From Anodontia alba (taxonomy: Eukaryota > Mollusca > Bivalvia > Lucinida > Lucinidae), in contig OZ024828.1 of the NCBI GenBank assembly GCA_964016985.1, positions 1,359,330 through 1,423,329 of the forward strand: a stretch of 64,000 bases of DNA, read 5' to 3'. The notes under the pieces were generated by a model. The model was given only the letters and a program-made list of their open reading frames with translations, did not search any database and had not been told where the DNA came from. Position 1 is the stretch's first letter, and each line of letters opens with the position of its first letter. Below, in pieces: positions 33,099 through 45,035 of this stretch. The translations under genes were made by a program, and so were the position numbers.

Positions 33099-33502
33099 AT
33101 CTGCTCCACATGGGAGCAAATTCTTTTCTTTTCGAGTAGACCCCTTTTTAAAAGGTAGGCAAAATAATTTTTAAAATTTTTCTCCTCTGAAAGTGTAGCA
33201 GTTCCCCTTAATTTGCTATAAACTACAGTTTTAAGTATACACAAAGTTTATTTTTAATTTTGTGTGTACCAGATTTATAATAGAACCAGTATTTTATCCG
33301 AATTAATAATGTAAGGAGTAGGTCTATATCGTATACGCATAGTTTTATGTTTTTCTTTCTTTCTTTTTTTTTTCTTTTTAATTTACCGGATCGGACATTA
33401 TAGTCCGATTTAAGGCCATTTTTACACAAAGTGCTGTAAAACAATGCTTTCTATATTTGTTTCTGTGTATTTATACCAATAAATTATTTGAATAACGACA
33501 CT

Positions 33503-33686
33503 GTTCACTTCTCTCCCTTCCGCTGATTCAAGAAGGGCAGTTGTCAGTTTCTGGCGAAAGAATGTGCACAATACTGGTTAACCACTTAGAGGAGCCTGCC
33601 CAGTAAACGTGTGGTTAGGTAAACTGACCGCGGTCGACATGACCCCATTGGGTTGACTGGGCCGTAAAACCTCAACACAAACAAAA
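33503..33686 (+). mobile_element. Truncated SINE copy just upstream of a full copy
   Basis: Matches the body and tail of the neighbour at 33708-34012 from CTTCCGCTGATTCAAGAAGG to the GGCCGTAAAACCTCAACACA tail, without the tRNA head. The two copies lie about 20 bp apart in the same orientation, so this could be a partial tandem duplication or a second 5'-truncated insertion. Confidence 0.72.
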
Positions 33687-33707
33687 CACTTATGATGACT
33701 TCAAAGC

Positions 33708-34012
33708 CGGCCTCGGTGGCTCAGTTGGATGCGCCGTCCGACTGGAGACCAGGAGGTCGCGGGTTCAACCCCCGCCGAGGTCGGTAACATTCTTTCGTGG
33801 AGATTGATCATGAAATATTTTCTACGGTCATTCTCTCACTTCCGCTGATTCAAGAAGGCAGTTGTCAGTTTCTGGCGAAAGAATGTGCACAATACTGGTT
33901 AACCGCTTTGAGGACTAAGTCTGCCCAGTAAACGTGTGGTTAGGTAAACTGACCGCGCTCGACATGATCCCATTGGGTTGACTGGGCCGTAAAACCTCAA
34001 CACAAACAATGA
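33708..34012 (+). mobile_element. tRNA-derived SINE, near full length
   Basis: The tRNA-like head GCCGGCCTCGGTGGCTCAGT contains an A box, and CGGGTTCAACCCCCG fits a B box. The body carries TTCTTTCGTGGAGATTGATC, CTTCCGCTGATTCAAGAAGG and GTGCACAATACTGGTTAACC, and the tail is GGCCGTAAAACCTCAACACA. The tRNA part does not look like a functional gene. Conserved tRNA SINEs (for example RUDI of the V-SINE group) are known from bivalves, but I cannot assign this copy. Confidence 0.78.
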
Positions 34013-34621
34013 TGACTTCAGCGTTAGGCTTATATGATTCAATCTTGCAAAGCTTTCGTTTTTTTGTTGTTTTTTATCTTTTTTTTATTTTTTATTTTTT
34101 ATTTTTTGTTTCTTTGCGAGGGAGGACGTGGGTTCGCCCAGATTAAAATAGTATCATACGGCAATAAGAAAGCTGAAAAGAATCTGGGCCTGTCTCGTCA
34201 GCATATTGCGATTAAGACTCTTTTCTGTTGAGATAACCGATATAATTAGTGAAGCAAAAGCAACAGCTTCGTTAACAGTTTTAACAGCCTTATAAAGTTT
34301 GAAAATCCCTGCTCTTGCAAAGGTCACTTTTTTATTGTCGTATTTAATAACTGAATAACACACCATGGCTTGATCAGACTTCTATTTTAGGTGACAGTAG
34401 TGTATACATTACTTTGTAATATCAATTATAACGGTAACCAAATATGTCGTTTGGAGAATTTGGCGCCTCATAATGCCAGCAGACGTTAGTAGTTGCTATT
34501 TCAGCTGTTAAACAAGCGAGTTGATAGCATCTTGATATTGTTTTTTCACAAGTACATCTAAAAGTCACAGCTTCAGACTAAACGCATTTTCAATGAAAAA
34601 ATATTGCAACTTTTCATGTCT

Positions 34622-34715
34622 CCACAAAAACATATGTTGTGGGTACGCATTCGAAGCGCCTTTGCGAGGCGCTTCGAATGAGTACCCCACAACACATGTT
34701 TTCGTGGAGAAGTGA
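34622..34715. repeat. GCCTC-core hairpin, same subtype as at 21.5 kb
   Basis: ACATATGTTGTGGGTACGC, ATTCGAAGCGCCTTTGCG and the inverse, then CGTGGAGAAGTGAG. The CGAAGCG change is present on both arms, so the arms have changed together. Confidence 0.8.
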
Positions 34716-34999
34716 GAAAGTATTTTTCTGGCTAGAGCCTACTCTTGTTATCTGCAGATTTGAGGAGTGTTATCATTCACGCACGCCGTCTTTAAAAATA
34801 TGACACATGACTCCTTTCTTAGTTAATGTGCTCTTTATCAGAAATTAATCACTTCAAAACAACTTAAGTTGAAGGATGATACCATTGTCATATTTCCGAT
34901 TAGGTCCATTTTGATACCGAGGTTAACAGAATTACGTGGACACACACGTCTACAGAACTGCAAAGCAAAGCAGATATTTACACAAACTATAGATATTGT

Positions 35000-35278
35000 C
35001 ATCACGAAAACATGCCTATATAAATTTGACCCCCGTAAACCCCACTTTTATATAGTAAAACTGGGGTTTACAGGGGTATACATTATTTTTCATATTTCTG
35101 CTCGAAACATAGATTGTGGGTATTTGTTAGAACTGCCTCACCGAGGCGGTTCTAACGAGTACCCACAATCTATGTTTTGAGCAGAAATATGAAAAATATC
35201 GGAGTTTTTGTATCTGAAAATTTTCAGTTTTTGGAGGTGAAATTTTCTATATATTTGAATAGGAGTGTTTTCCTAATG
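35000..35278 (+). mobile_element. Family A hairpin MITE
   Basis: Forward and full length. The left arm of the central hairpin has two changes (TATTTGTTAGAACTGCC) not matched on the right. The right TIR is altered (GAGTGTTTTCCTAATG). Confidence 0.88.
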
Positions 35279-35579
35279 AGCTATATTTAAACATAACTGC
35301 TTGTTATTATTGCCAAATAACTGAGTAACGTTACTGTCTATTTGTGATGTCATCGGCGTTAGGCTTACCTGATATCATCCAACATGGCGTCGCACATTAG
35401 TACAACGTTGATAATGTCCTTCAAATGTGGTTTGGCGATCAACCATGGAACGCTTAAAGAAATATCGGTAAATAAATGTTTTCTTCTGTTTATAAGTAGT
35501 ATAAATTTGTTATTGAGAAACGCACACTTTTTGGGTCGATTGTTTACAATCAAGCTATAGTATACAAATGCGAAAATTT

Positions 35580-35705
35580 CTTAGGGTAGTTGTCCATGAG
35601 ATTATTACTGACCAATGTAATCAAACCGCGCGTAAGACGAAATCAAGCTAACGGTTATTTTTAGACGCGCTATTCTTGTCGCTGTGACGTCAGAGTGCTA
35701 TTGTG
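35580..35705 (+). repeat. Repeat leader also found at the window end
   Basis: CAAACCGCGCG, AACGGTTATTTTTAGACGCG and TGTGACG match 63880-64000 (CAAACCGCGCGC, AACGATTATTTATAGCCGCG, AGTGACG). Here it precedes a CGTCGT-rich patch and the 160-bp array, so the copy at the end of the window may continue in the same way outside it. Confidence 0.6.
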
Positions 35706-35819
35706 TCGCAGACACAGAGGGATCCTGTTGTCCGTCCGCGGCGTCGCCGTCGTTGTGAACGTCGGCTCCGGCGTCGTCGTCGTCGGCATCTTCGGTGCCG
35801 TCGTCACACTTTTTTTTTT

Positions 35820-36660
35820 CCAATAACTATTGATGGTAAAATACAGGTCAAGTTCGATATTGGTAATTATCCGCCAGATTTTGTCTGAATTATGGCCCTT
35901 TTTCGACTAAGTATTTGTTCTTTGTTTCCCCTCAATAACTTTTGAAGCGATGCATTGATTTTATTCAAACTTTGCAGAACGTTTTATCACTGTAAACTAT
36001 AGGTCAAGTTCGATATTGGTAATCACCCGTCGAACTTTGGCTGAGTTATTGCCCTTTTTCGACTTACTTTTTGTTGGTGTGTTGATATTTGTTTCCGATC
36101 AATAACTTTTGCAGGGATGCGTTGGTTTTATTGAAAGTTTACAGAAGGATATATCATTGTAAACTACAGGCCAAGTTTGATAATAATAATCATCCGCAAA
36201 ATTTTGGCCGAGCTATGTTGCTTTTTCGACTTGGACTTTCCCAGTCAGCATTCTACGTAATTCTATATCGGGCCGTCATTGGCCCGTCAGGGTAGCTGAC
36301 GGGCCGATGACGGCCCGATGTAGATTTACGTAGAATACTAGCTGGGTTGTTGGTGTATTGATATTTGTTTTCCGCTCATGTTTTGCAGGAATACGTTGAT
36401 TTTATTGAAAGTTTGCAGAAGGATATATCTTTGTAAAATACTGGTCAAGTTCGATATTGGTAATTATCCGCAAAATTTTGGCCAGGTTTTGGCCCTTTTT
36501 CGACAGTCTTTGTTGTTGTGTAAAATACAAGGTAAAGATAGTATTTTCCCGCAATCGCTTTTGAAGGGATGCATTGATTCCATTTGGAGTTTGCAGAATG
36601 GTATGTCGTTATAGCATAGAAATGAAGTTTGATTTTGGTAATCATTCAAAAATTTCGGTT
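35820..36660 (+). repeat. Tandem repeat of about 160 bp, five units
   Basis: Units share GGTCAAGTTCGATATTGGTA, TTGGCTGAGTTATTGCCC, TTTTTCGAC and CAATAACTTTTG. The fourth unit is split by a family C palindrome. Frames inside (for example DIGNYPxxFGQ) recur only because the unit does. Confidence 0.8.
36239..36346. mobile_element. Family C palindromic MITE in a tandem repeat unit
   Basis: Reverse orientation (CCCAGTCAGCATTCTACG to AATACTAGCTGGG). It splits one unit of the array 35820-36660. TT flanks both ends. Confidence 0.86.
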
Positions 36661-36749
36661 GAATAAATGCGTGATTAATAATTAGACAAAGTAGTGATGG
36701 GTTGCCTTTAGGTATAGGAGCGATTATTAGGACAAATACACAGAGGATA

Positions 36750-36885
36750 TTCAAATGACTTTTATTTCATCGAGTGAAGTGAAAAAATGTATATTTCATG
36801 AGTGCCGAAGGCACGAAGTATCTGAAGGCACGAATGAAATATACATTTTTTTTTTCACTTCACGAGATGAAATAAAAGTCTTATT
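36750..36885. repeat. Palindromic repeat (TTCACTTCA arms)
   Basis: ACTTTTATTTCATCGAGTGA, GTGAAAAAATGTATATTTCA and their inverse. The loop holds GTGCCGAAGGCACGAAG and a partial repeat of it. Confidence 0.78.
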
Positions 36886-37540
36886 CACGACAAACATTTG
36901 AATTTTCTTTTTATTATATACATCACTTTCGATAGAAAGATGCAAATCTTGCATTTGCAAGGGGAAGTCTGGCAGTTTTGTCCCTTGGCGGTGACATATA
37001 AGAACCGCATAACAGCGGGAAACCTACTTCCGAAAGAAAATAGTCCCCGAAATATTTCAGCCTAAAAGCGTCTTTTTAAGGGATATGAGCAATAAAATCA
37101 ACTGTTTTAGTTCAATTCAACAAAACAAGAAACATTTTAGGTATTGAACATGAACTGACACATTAAGGAGAGTTTAAAGAAAAAAAGTAGTTCCAGATCT
37201 TATATTTTTCACTGCTCAGAGGAGCGAAAATATGTTTTATATTTTCACTAGTGAAAATATAACTTTTTCGAAATATGCATTTTATTTCATTAATAATTCT
37301 CTATATTTCATTACTTTGTATATAATATTTTTTCATTATCTTTTTTCATATCAAGTGGTTGGCGCTTTAAGCAGGCGACACATCCGATTCCCGAAATTCT
37401 GGTCTGTGAAAACTTGGACTGGAATTTGGGACATTAACAAATAGTTCAGACCCAATCAGACGCCGGAGAACGTGGCGTCTGACCAGAGTTTGCACTTTTT
37501 CAGTCTGACCAGAATCGTCACTGGACGCATTTTGGATAAC

Positions 37541-37818
37541 CATCACGAAAACATGCCTATATAATTTTGACCCCCTTGAACCCCACTTTTATATAGTAAA
37601 ACTGGGGTTTACAGGGGTATACATTATTTTTCTTATTTCTGCTCAAAAACATAGATTGTGGGTACTCGTTAGAACCGCCTCGCCGAGGCGGTTCTAACGA
37701 GTACCCACAATCTATGTTTTGAGCAGAAATATGAAAAAAATTAGAATTTTTATCTGAAAACTTTCAGTTTTTGGTGGTGAAATTTTCACTATATTTGAAT
37801 AGGCGTGTTTTCGTAATG
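37541..37818 (+). mobile_element. Family A hairpin MITE, reference-quality copy
   Basis: Best copy for describing the family. The TIRs are CATCACGAAAACATGCCTAT and, on the other strand at the right end, CATTACGAAAACACGCCTAT. Next inward on the left is a small hairpin (AAACCCCACTTTTA with TAAAACTGGGGTTT). The centre is a nearly perfect palindrome of about 80 bp around GCCTCGCCGAGGC, with arms GTGGGTACTCGTTAGAACC. The right third carries GAAAATTTTC-like self-complementary stretches. No ORF, no poly(A) and no clear target duplication. Confidence 0.93.
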
Positions 37819-39054
37819 CATGATACAGAAAGTATAGGGTTAAATGAAATAATCGTAAGTCCCCGTACAGGACCATTTTCTCAGCCTACACTCACGGACA
37901 ATCGACACACCAGTGCTGTCAGTGCTTTGATTTGCATAAGAAGCTAATATGTGCATTACGGGAAGTTCTCAGTGTTATTATAAAGTATTCGGAGAAACAA
38001 TGCAGATCTACACTGTTTATCACTAATCCGGCAATATTTAGACACATCAACAAGTAGTCAAAATATTTGACTACTATGGCAAGGAGTTTTACGAATATCA
38101 GGGCTTTCATGGTTATTCCAATAATTGTGCACAAATTTGTCTATAAATCATCCGAAACAGGACCAAAAATCCTATTATGAGAAATAAAATTAATTTAGTA
38201 GTTTTGACCACAAAGCACACATTTATTGCACGTGCTAGAATGATTTCAAACCCTTGCAGACAATATCAACCATTTCAAGGGATTTACTATGTATAAATTA
38301 CAAGAATCATGGGATACATTTTACAAGGAAAAGATACAGGCGTAATATAATATCCTTTAGGCTCGTTAGATGTTTCAGAGCGCATGCGCAAACTGGGTAC
38401 AGAATGGGGGCATGTTAGAAGGTGTGTGAAAAATGCCGTCACTTCCTGTCACAACTTACTTCCTGTCTCATGGCTTGAGCATGCGCGGATAATATGTAAT
38501 TGACATTTGCTCTCTTTATATGGAGCTTTCTTATTCGCTAGATCTAAAATATATCTACCCAGATATATTCAGGTTTCATCACCTGCCATTTAACCCGCTA
38601 CTACAAAAATGACCATGAAAATATTATCACAGCCTGGCATGTAGTACTGTTTACTGAATTTATTTAGCACAGAACCTGTTTATATGAGTTTGTGACCCCT
38701 GTTTGTCCTTGAGGATGAAAAATCGAAAACATTCAAAGGTCCGGATTACCGCATATCGGACATCCCATTTGCCTACCGGATTTATCAAGGTCAACAAGTT
38801 ATTTCTAATTTTAGGTGATAACGCTGTCTGAAAGGTGCTAGATTGATTTATTTTACTTGGAACTATTTTAGATCCAAATCAGTTAAACGCAGGGACATTC
38901 TCTTAATGTATCTTAGAAATAGGGACCAACATATATGTTGATATTGCGGAGCTTAATTTAAAGTGTATCTTAATTCTAAAGAATGATTGTGAAACAGGGT
39001 TCTGATCTTAAACTTCATTGAAATAGACTGATGCTCTCGCATGTCTGAAAATAA

Positions 39055-39056
<2 letters not shown>
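37819..39056. other. No gene seen
   Basis: Unique-looking AT-rich sequence without a frame above 75 codons or a recognised repeat. Confidence 0.55.
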
Positions 39057-39110
<54 letters not shown>

Positions 39111-39184
39111 ACAATATTCCAATGTCTATATAGTCTTAATTCAACGAATAAAGACAACAAAAGCATATCCTGGCTATAGACAGC

Positions 39185-39266
<82 letters not shown>
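39057..39266. repeat. (CT)n and (CA)n microsatellites
   Basis: CT repeat at 39057-39108 and CA repeat at 39190-39266, with GCACAC interruptions near 39229. Confidence 0.97.
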
Positions 39267-39268
<2 letters not shown>

Positions 39269-40274
39269 CATAAATGGATCGACGAAGAAAATCAATCGAT
39301 ATTCCAGACACCACATTATTTACGCATAACTATAAATAAATATCATCATTTCTTAACAATCCTAAAGCGTTTTGTCAAAAGTTTTTATTGTTGCTAAACA
39401 GATTGCTGTGCCTATGACAGCTTCCCATAAATCTTTATTGCTGATATGCTTTATCAAATGGGCCTGTCAAGCCGCGATGGTACCTAATTGTTTTACGTTA
39501 AGTACTAACGCAATTGGACCATGGTCTTAGGGTTTTGCTTGCACAGGCACTGCGTACTACAGATTCTAACGGTAAACTGGGGAGACGGCGCAGGCGCACA
39601 TTTTGACCTCGGTTTTCTTTATTTTCATATTTGCAATAACCCTTTCTGTCTGGTGATGCTCAAATAAATAAAGAAATTTGGAAACGATATACCAAATTGA
39701 AATATGGAAAACATGTAAATTTGATCCTGTAAATTCCATTTTTATTGCAATATTCAATTTTCTATGCTATCCCGATGAAATTTTCTTCATAAAATCTAAA
39801 CCGTGCTTTAATGCATCATGTTTAGAACTCCCTTGAGGATCATCTAAGTTTTAAGTATGACTAAAATTGATGACTTTTGCAGGCAGGTCAAACAATAAAA
39901 CGATTTTGCCATCCATATTACTTTTATAACGAAAATGATATGCTACTGTAGCGTTTTACTTTACATATTTTTTGAAATTGTATCTATATAAAAATATACA
40001 CTATGTACTAGGCAAAACTTCGAACCGGATGAAGTGTGAGGTTTCGTGCCAGTAAAACCAAGTTAAAGTCCCAAATAGCTATGTGTTGACCGTTCCAAAG
40101 ATGCATTCCTGTTGCAGTTTGTTCCTCCATTTTTCACTGAAGTGCCGTTTTTATAATATCACATGATAATATTATTCAGCCTTTATCTAATGCCTTGTTA
40201 GGACTGTGTTTCGTGATTGTGACCTTTGTTTACTTTTACAGTTCTTTTAATCATATCTAAGCCCATCTAAGCGA
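39267..40274. other. No gene seen
   Basis: Short frames only; no recognised domain, tRNA or repeat pair. Confidence 0.55.
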
Positions 40275-40500
40275 ATATGTGCCTTCGGGTCGTGTGTGGA
40301 CAGCGAAGGCCCAGATCAGACAGCGCGGATGCGCAGTCTGATCAGGGCCTTCAATGTCAACTAACAGAATCATTGGATACTACAGAATGTATGAATGGAG
40401 AACATAGGCCCGGACAATACTTTGCGCCTGCGCAGGATGATCTGAATCTGCACATTTTTCGCATGCTCGAAGGTACTGTGTCGCTTGACGAGATATATCA
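40275..40500 (-). mobile_element. Hairpin MITE, reversed copy of the 22.8-kb type
   Basis: Contains GACAGCGAAGGCCCAGATCA, the GCGCGGATGCGC centre and the CCTGCGCAGGATGATCTGAA segment in reverse order to 22830-23050. The 85-codon frame over it is a repeat artefact. Confidence 0.7.
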
Positions 40501-41412
40501 GAGTATTCAAGTTCTGCTTCTACTTATATTCTAAACCAGGCATCAGCACGTATGTCTTCTATGGACTAACCATTTTAGTGACTTTCATAGATAAGTTTTT
40601 TAAGATATTGGTAAATAGTAAATAAATATTAAATATTAAATAGTAATTAAATTTCTCTTATCCGTATTGTCGACTTTCTAAAGGTGTATTGCGTTCCGAC
40701 CGTCCCATATTATTGACTGACTGTACCATACATTGATCAATTTATTAGACAACAAATAAGGTATGGTCAACATTGATATTTCGTTGAACATATATTATTT
40801 ACTTAGGTTTCTTCTTACCCTCCCTGTCACACTTAAGTGTCATACAGTCGTAGAAGTGACCCGCGACGTGAAAGTACCTGTAGACATTTGAGTTTCGCGA
40901 AAATTAAGATCAGCCTGCACATCCCCACACCCTGATCAGTCTTTTCTGGGCGCTCTTTGGATAGCCAAGGATCACACGTTTCTGCCGGTCATCAAAGGAG
41001 ACCCTGATCAGTCTATTCGACTGAGCAGTCCCATCTGAGTGTTCGCCAGGAACACGTGTTCGAAGGTACATTTCTCACATGGTGTCACAAATACTGTTTT
41101 AATTAAGCTTGTTCATTTTTCAATAACACAGAATCACCTAGAGCTTATTAGAGAACCATTTGAATAATTTAGTTATAACACTTATCCAAGCGAAAGAATA
41201 AATTAAACATTTCAACCATGTAGACCAGTACAAATATCTATGCAAACAGAGTAGACCATGATTAGACATCATGGATGAGCCGTCTCATCAGGATCTACAC
41301 TATTTTCTAGTCTGTTAGTGATTTTGCGTAAATACCCCAGTTGACAACAATGGACATGATCAAATACAAAGCTGGAAGAATTCTCTTCATAAACTCAAGG
41401 TAAAAGGGTTAA

Positions 41413-41600
41413 TACGAGGGCGAATCAATAAGTAACCAGCATAATGGATTTCTTATTGACGCACGATTCGGTCATGGGTAAAACTTGTGTCAAAGTCGGT
41501 TTATTCTTTGGTGTTCACGGTATCTTATTCAATAAACTGCACTTTTGAAAAATAAAGGGTATAAATGCAATTAGATACATTAAATGTGCTATGTTTTTCT
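41413..41600 (+). mobile_element. Solo 5' end of another mariner-like element
   Basis: Begins TACGAGGGCGAATCAATAAG, which resembles mariner termini (TACGAGGG followed by a site-specific stretch). No matching right end or transposase frame follows, so this appears to be a truncated fragment. The downstream limit is approximate. Confidence 0.4.
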
Positions 41601-42173
41601 CTTAGAGAATTTGACCCCCGCCTTCCCGACTATTACTATATCTAAGTCGGATTAGTTGGGTATTGCATTTCCATATGTTTCTGATGACTAAGACCATAAA
41701 ACTCTACCCAGATGCCAATAAAATGATGCTATGTTATGCATTAGTTAAGTAATACTGATAAGACAGTTAACTAGAACCCCCCCCCCCCCCACCCACCACC
41801 ACACACACACATATACACACACAATTCTTAAATATAAAACACAAGAACGTAGCTCAAAACCGATTCCAAAATCTACAGCTGTTTAAAAAAAGATGATCAA
41901 ATTACACGTTTTAAGTGGTTTCCTATGTTAAAAATAAAGATTTTAGGACTATATACTACAGTGCAGGGAACCAGTGTTATCAGAGAAAAGTAGTTCCCCC
42001 CACCTCCCTCGTTTACCCCCAACAAACTCATTAGTTTTCCAGAGTTGAGGGCAGTAGCCATAAAACATCTGGTTGAATTATCAGTTGAGCATGAATGTTT
42101 TGCCACTTTTTTTCTAAGAGAAAAAAACTAATGAGAACATTAAATGGGATACAGCTGTAATAAGTCAAAATTA

Positions 42174-42363
42174 CAGTTGACTCTCGTTATCGCGAAATCA
42201 AGGGGACTGTCTGAAATACTTCGAGATATCCGTACCTCGACATATCAGATTTGCAGAATTGAGGAAGAATAAATCGAACAACCACATTTCAGAAATGAAT
42301 ATGTAATTTTGCTCCTAAAGTTACAGATATATTGAAAACATTGTGGAGAAGAGGAGAAATTGC
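42174..42363 (+). mobile_element. Family T MITE, right half missing
   Basis: Starts CAGTTGACTCTCGTTATC and follows the family to the GAAGAGGAGAAATTGCT segment at the internal hairpin, then changes to unrelated sequence. The break falls at the tip of the internal hairpin. Confidence 0.72.
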
Positions 42364-42398
42364 TGTCCGACATACACATACTTGGTTTCGTTTTGACG

Positions 42399-42852
42399 TG
42401 CATAATTTGTACATTACGTACTGGTTATGTGTCAAATGTGCTTTTGTTAATTTTCGTTCCTGTTATTGTACGTTAAGGAGTCCAGGAAAGTACGCCTATA
42501 TAATTTTAACCCCCTTAAACCCCACTTTTATATAGTAAAACTGGGGTTTACAGGGATATACATTATTTTTCTTATTTCTGCTCAAAACATAGATTGTGGG
42601 TACTCGTTAGAACCGCCTCACCGAGGCGGTTCTAACGAGTACCCACAATCTATGTTTTGAGCAGAAATTTGAAAAATATCAGAATTTTTATCTAAAAATT
42701 TTTATTTTTTTGGTGGTAAAATTTTCAATATATTTGAATAGGCGTGTTTTCGTAATGGCATAATTTGTACATTACGTACTGGTTATGTGTCTATTGTGCT
42801 TTTGTTAATTTTCGTTTCTGTTATTGTGCGTTTTGGAGTCCAGAAAAGTACA
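42399..42852 (+). repeat. Direct repeats of about 95 bp flanking a MITE
   Basis: Both copies run from GCATAATTTGTACATTACG through TTACTGGTTATGTGTC-like sequence to GGAGTCCAG(G/A)AAAGTAC, with a few substitutions. The left copy overlaps the first bases of the family A element at 42483. Confidence 0.85.
42483..42757 (+). mobile_element. Family A hairpin MITE bracketed by a 95-bp direct repeat
   Basis: The left terminus is atypical (CAGGAAAGTACGCCTAT). The right end is normal (GTGTTTTCGTAATG). About 95 bp of flanking DNA is present on both sides (42399-42493 and 42758-42852), far longer than a transposition target duplication. Confidence 0.85.
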
Positions 42853-43345
42853 TAAGGAAAGTGCGGAGGGAATGATACAATATCTGGTTCATTTTGGTAG
42901 CTTTATTAATCGAATAAGCTGGCTTAGCTGTCAATAAGTAAGAGATTATCTGGAGAAATTGATGTACACGCTTAAGCCATAGCTCTAAATAAGTCAATTT
43001 TCAAGTACCCCAAATATTTATATTTTCTGATTCCTTCAAATAGAAAAACAAATAAAATAAAAAAAAAAGAAAAAAGAAAAACAACATATTTTCTAGATAC
43101 TCACTAGAAGTGCCTCTGCACCTATGATTAAAGTATTCCAAATTATTCTGTAGATTAATAATTTCTAAAAAAAGTCTTATCTCTTTAACCTTAATATTCG
43201 GACAAACAGGTTTGATTAAACAGTACAAAAATAATTGGACATACTCAGGAAATACCACAATCGTGAAACACAGCCTTCCCGAGCCGCCAAAAGAAGAAGA
43301 GTTTAGGAACATATAAGGACAAAACAAACACGATAAATGAAACCA

Positions 43346-43624
43346 CATTACGAAAACATGCCTATTTAAATACATGTTGAACATTTCACCACCAAAAACT
43401 GAAAGTTTTCAGATAAATATTCTGATATTTTTCATATTTCTGCTCAAAACATAGATTGTGGGTACTCGTTAGAACCGCCTCCGTGAGGCGGTTCTAACGA
43501 GTACCCACAATCTATAGTTTTGAGCAGAAATAAGAAAAATAATGTATACCCATGTAAACCCCAGTTTCACTATATATAAGTGCGGTTTAAGGGGTCAACA
43601 TTATATAGGTGTGTTTTCGTGATG
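43346..43624 (-). mobile_element. Family A hairpin MITE, first of a head-to-head pair
   Basis: Reverse copy with an intact central hairpin (tip GCCTCCGTGAGGC). Another copy in the opposite orientation starts only 60 bp downstream. Confidence 0.9.
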
Positions 43625-43684
43625 CCAACGCACAAATAAACAAAACAACTGCAACGGAGGAATCGCCTTGGAACGGCCAGTAGG

Positions 43685-43933
43685 CATCACGAAAACATAC
43701 CTATATAATTTTGACCCCCTTAAACCCCATTTTTATATAGTAAAACTTGGGTTTATCGGGGTATATAGTATTTTTCTTATTCCTGCTCAAAAAAAAAAAA
43801 GATTGTCTAACGAGTACCCACAATCTATATTTTGAGCAAAAATAAGAAAAATATCACAATTTTTCATCTTAATATTTTCGTATTTTCGGCGGTAAAATTT
43901 ACAATGTATTTGTATAGTCGTGTTTTCGTAATG
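43685..43933 (+). mobile_element. Family A hairpin MITE lacking one arm of the central hairpin
   Basis: Both TIRs are present. The left arm of the palindrome is replaced by a short A run, then ATTGTCTAACGAGTACCCA; the CGCCTCG tip is gone. This is the expected outcome of hairpin cleavage or replication slippage. Confidence 0.86.
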
Positions 43934-43953
43934 GAAAGCTACCATGGAGACAA

Positions 43954-44183
43954 AACCCATTTATGCCGAGTGGACTCTTCTACTTCAAGTTATTAGGGCA
44001 GATCTATTTCCTATATAAGGGGTATTAGGTTAGTTTTCATTCATTATTATCATATTTTGTAGAAATTCTTGCTTAATGCAAACCGTGTATACCGTGATCA
44101 GACGCCGCGTTCTGCTGTGTCTGATCTGGGTCTACATTGTTTGTCTGTGTCCATTTTATGGGACGCTAGGCTTAAATGGGTTA
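43954..44183 (+). mobile_element. MITE with CCCATTTATG termini and ACAGTG hairpin
   Basis: AACCCATTTATGCCGAGTGG at the left, AAATGGGTTAA at the right. Hairpin AACCGTGTATACCGTGATCA with tip CGCCGCGTTCTGCTGTG. It starts about 20 bp after a family A copy. Confidence 0.76.
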
Positions 44184-44392
44184 AGCCAATTTTACTCATG
44201 TAAAACCCCGGGTGTCGCAGAATGCAGTATCACCTCATGGAGATTAGTATCTGCAGTAGTCTACATATTGAAAATAGACATTTTTGACTATTTTCTTTGA
44301 GAATGTATTGTCTCTTGATTACACCTCTGGATGAGATTGTCATTGGAAAACCTGTATCTACTGTACACAAGGTTTTGGTTTTTGTCGAAATA

Positions 44393-45032
44393 CGAGGGTC
44401 CTGCAAATTGTTTTGGCACTGGGTTCGGATTACTTCAGTGCTACGTTTTGTCAAACATATTTTTATCACAAACCTTCAAAGTATTATATCAAAGTATTCC
44501 CCCTTTACTGAAACACATTTTTGTAACCTTTTTACCAAGTCGCGAAAAGCAGATAAATAGTTTTCTTTTGGTATCTGTTGGAGACACTGATAAATAGCGC
44601 TGCCAAGAGAACTTCTAGACGTATACTTATTTCCAGAAAGCATTTTTTCTTAAGCCTTGGAAATAAAAAGAAGTCACAGAGACTCAGGTCAGGTGAATAA
44701 GGTGGATGGTTTAAAACTTTCACCTTTTCAGAAGCCAAAAAAAGACTTAACAACTTCACACTAATGAGAGGAGGTGTTGTCATGTAAAATGTGGACTCCT
44801 GTCTATCCTTTGATTGGCCCATGTTCCAATGTAACAAGTAAATTGGTCATTGTATATGACTGCATCTATTTCAATTTGAAATAACTCGGTCAGTTGAAAA
44901 GCAATTTGCATGAAATAAACGGTTATCGTTAGCTATTCAACTCACCATTCAAGTGCAGTGAAGCATTTTAAAATATACCTGGGATAAAACAAAGGAAGCC
45001 TATTAGTGACAGAACTTTTTGCACGACCCTCG
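44393..45032 (-). mobile_element. Internally deleted mariner-like element
   Basis: The ends are CGAGGGTCCTGCAAA and, on the other strand, CGAGGGTCGTGCAAAAAG, with flanking TA at 44391-44392 and 45033-45034. At about 640 bp it is roughly half the usual mariner length. The minus strand keeps the transposase C-terminal hallmark (HPPYSPDL, CDFFLFP) near 44653-44713. Upstream, the HDN-like catalytic segment is frameshifted. It is a non-autonomous relic. Confidence 0.85.
44532..44837 (-). pseudogene. Mariner transposase fragment (C-terminal catalytic part)
   Basis: The frame contains FLASEKVKVLNHPPYSPDL followed by CDFFLFPRLKKK, the end of the catalytic domain of mariner transposases (the YSPDL segment carries the third acidic residue). 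The N-terminal DNA-binding region and the first catalytic Asp are absent. The second Asp is readable only after a frame change (LHDNT...). It lies in the deleted element 44393-45032. Confidence 0.82.
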
Positions 45033-45035
45033 TAG

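Noticed and set aside
35703..35888. Arg-rich coding frame
   Set aside because: Produced by a CGTCGT-rich patch running into the 160-bp tandem repeat; no independent coding evidence.
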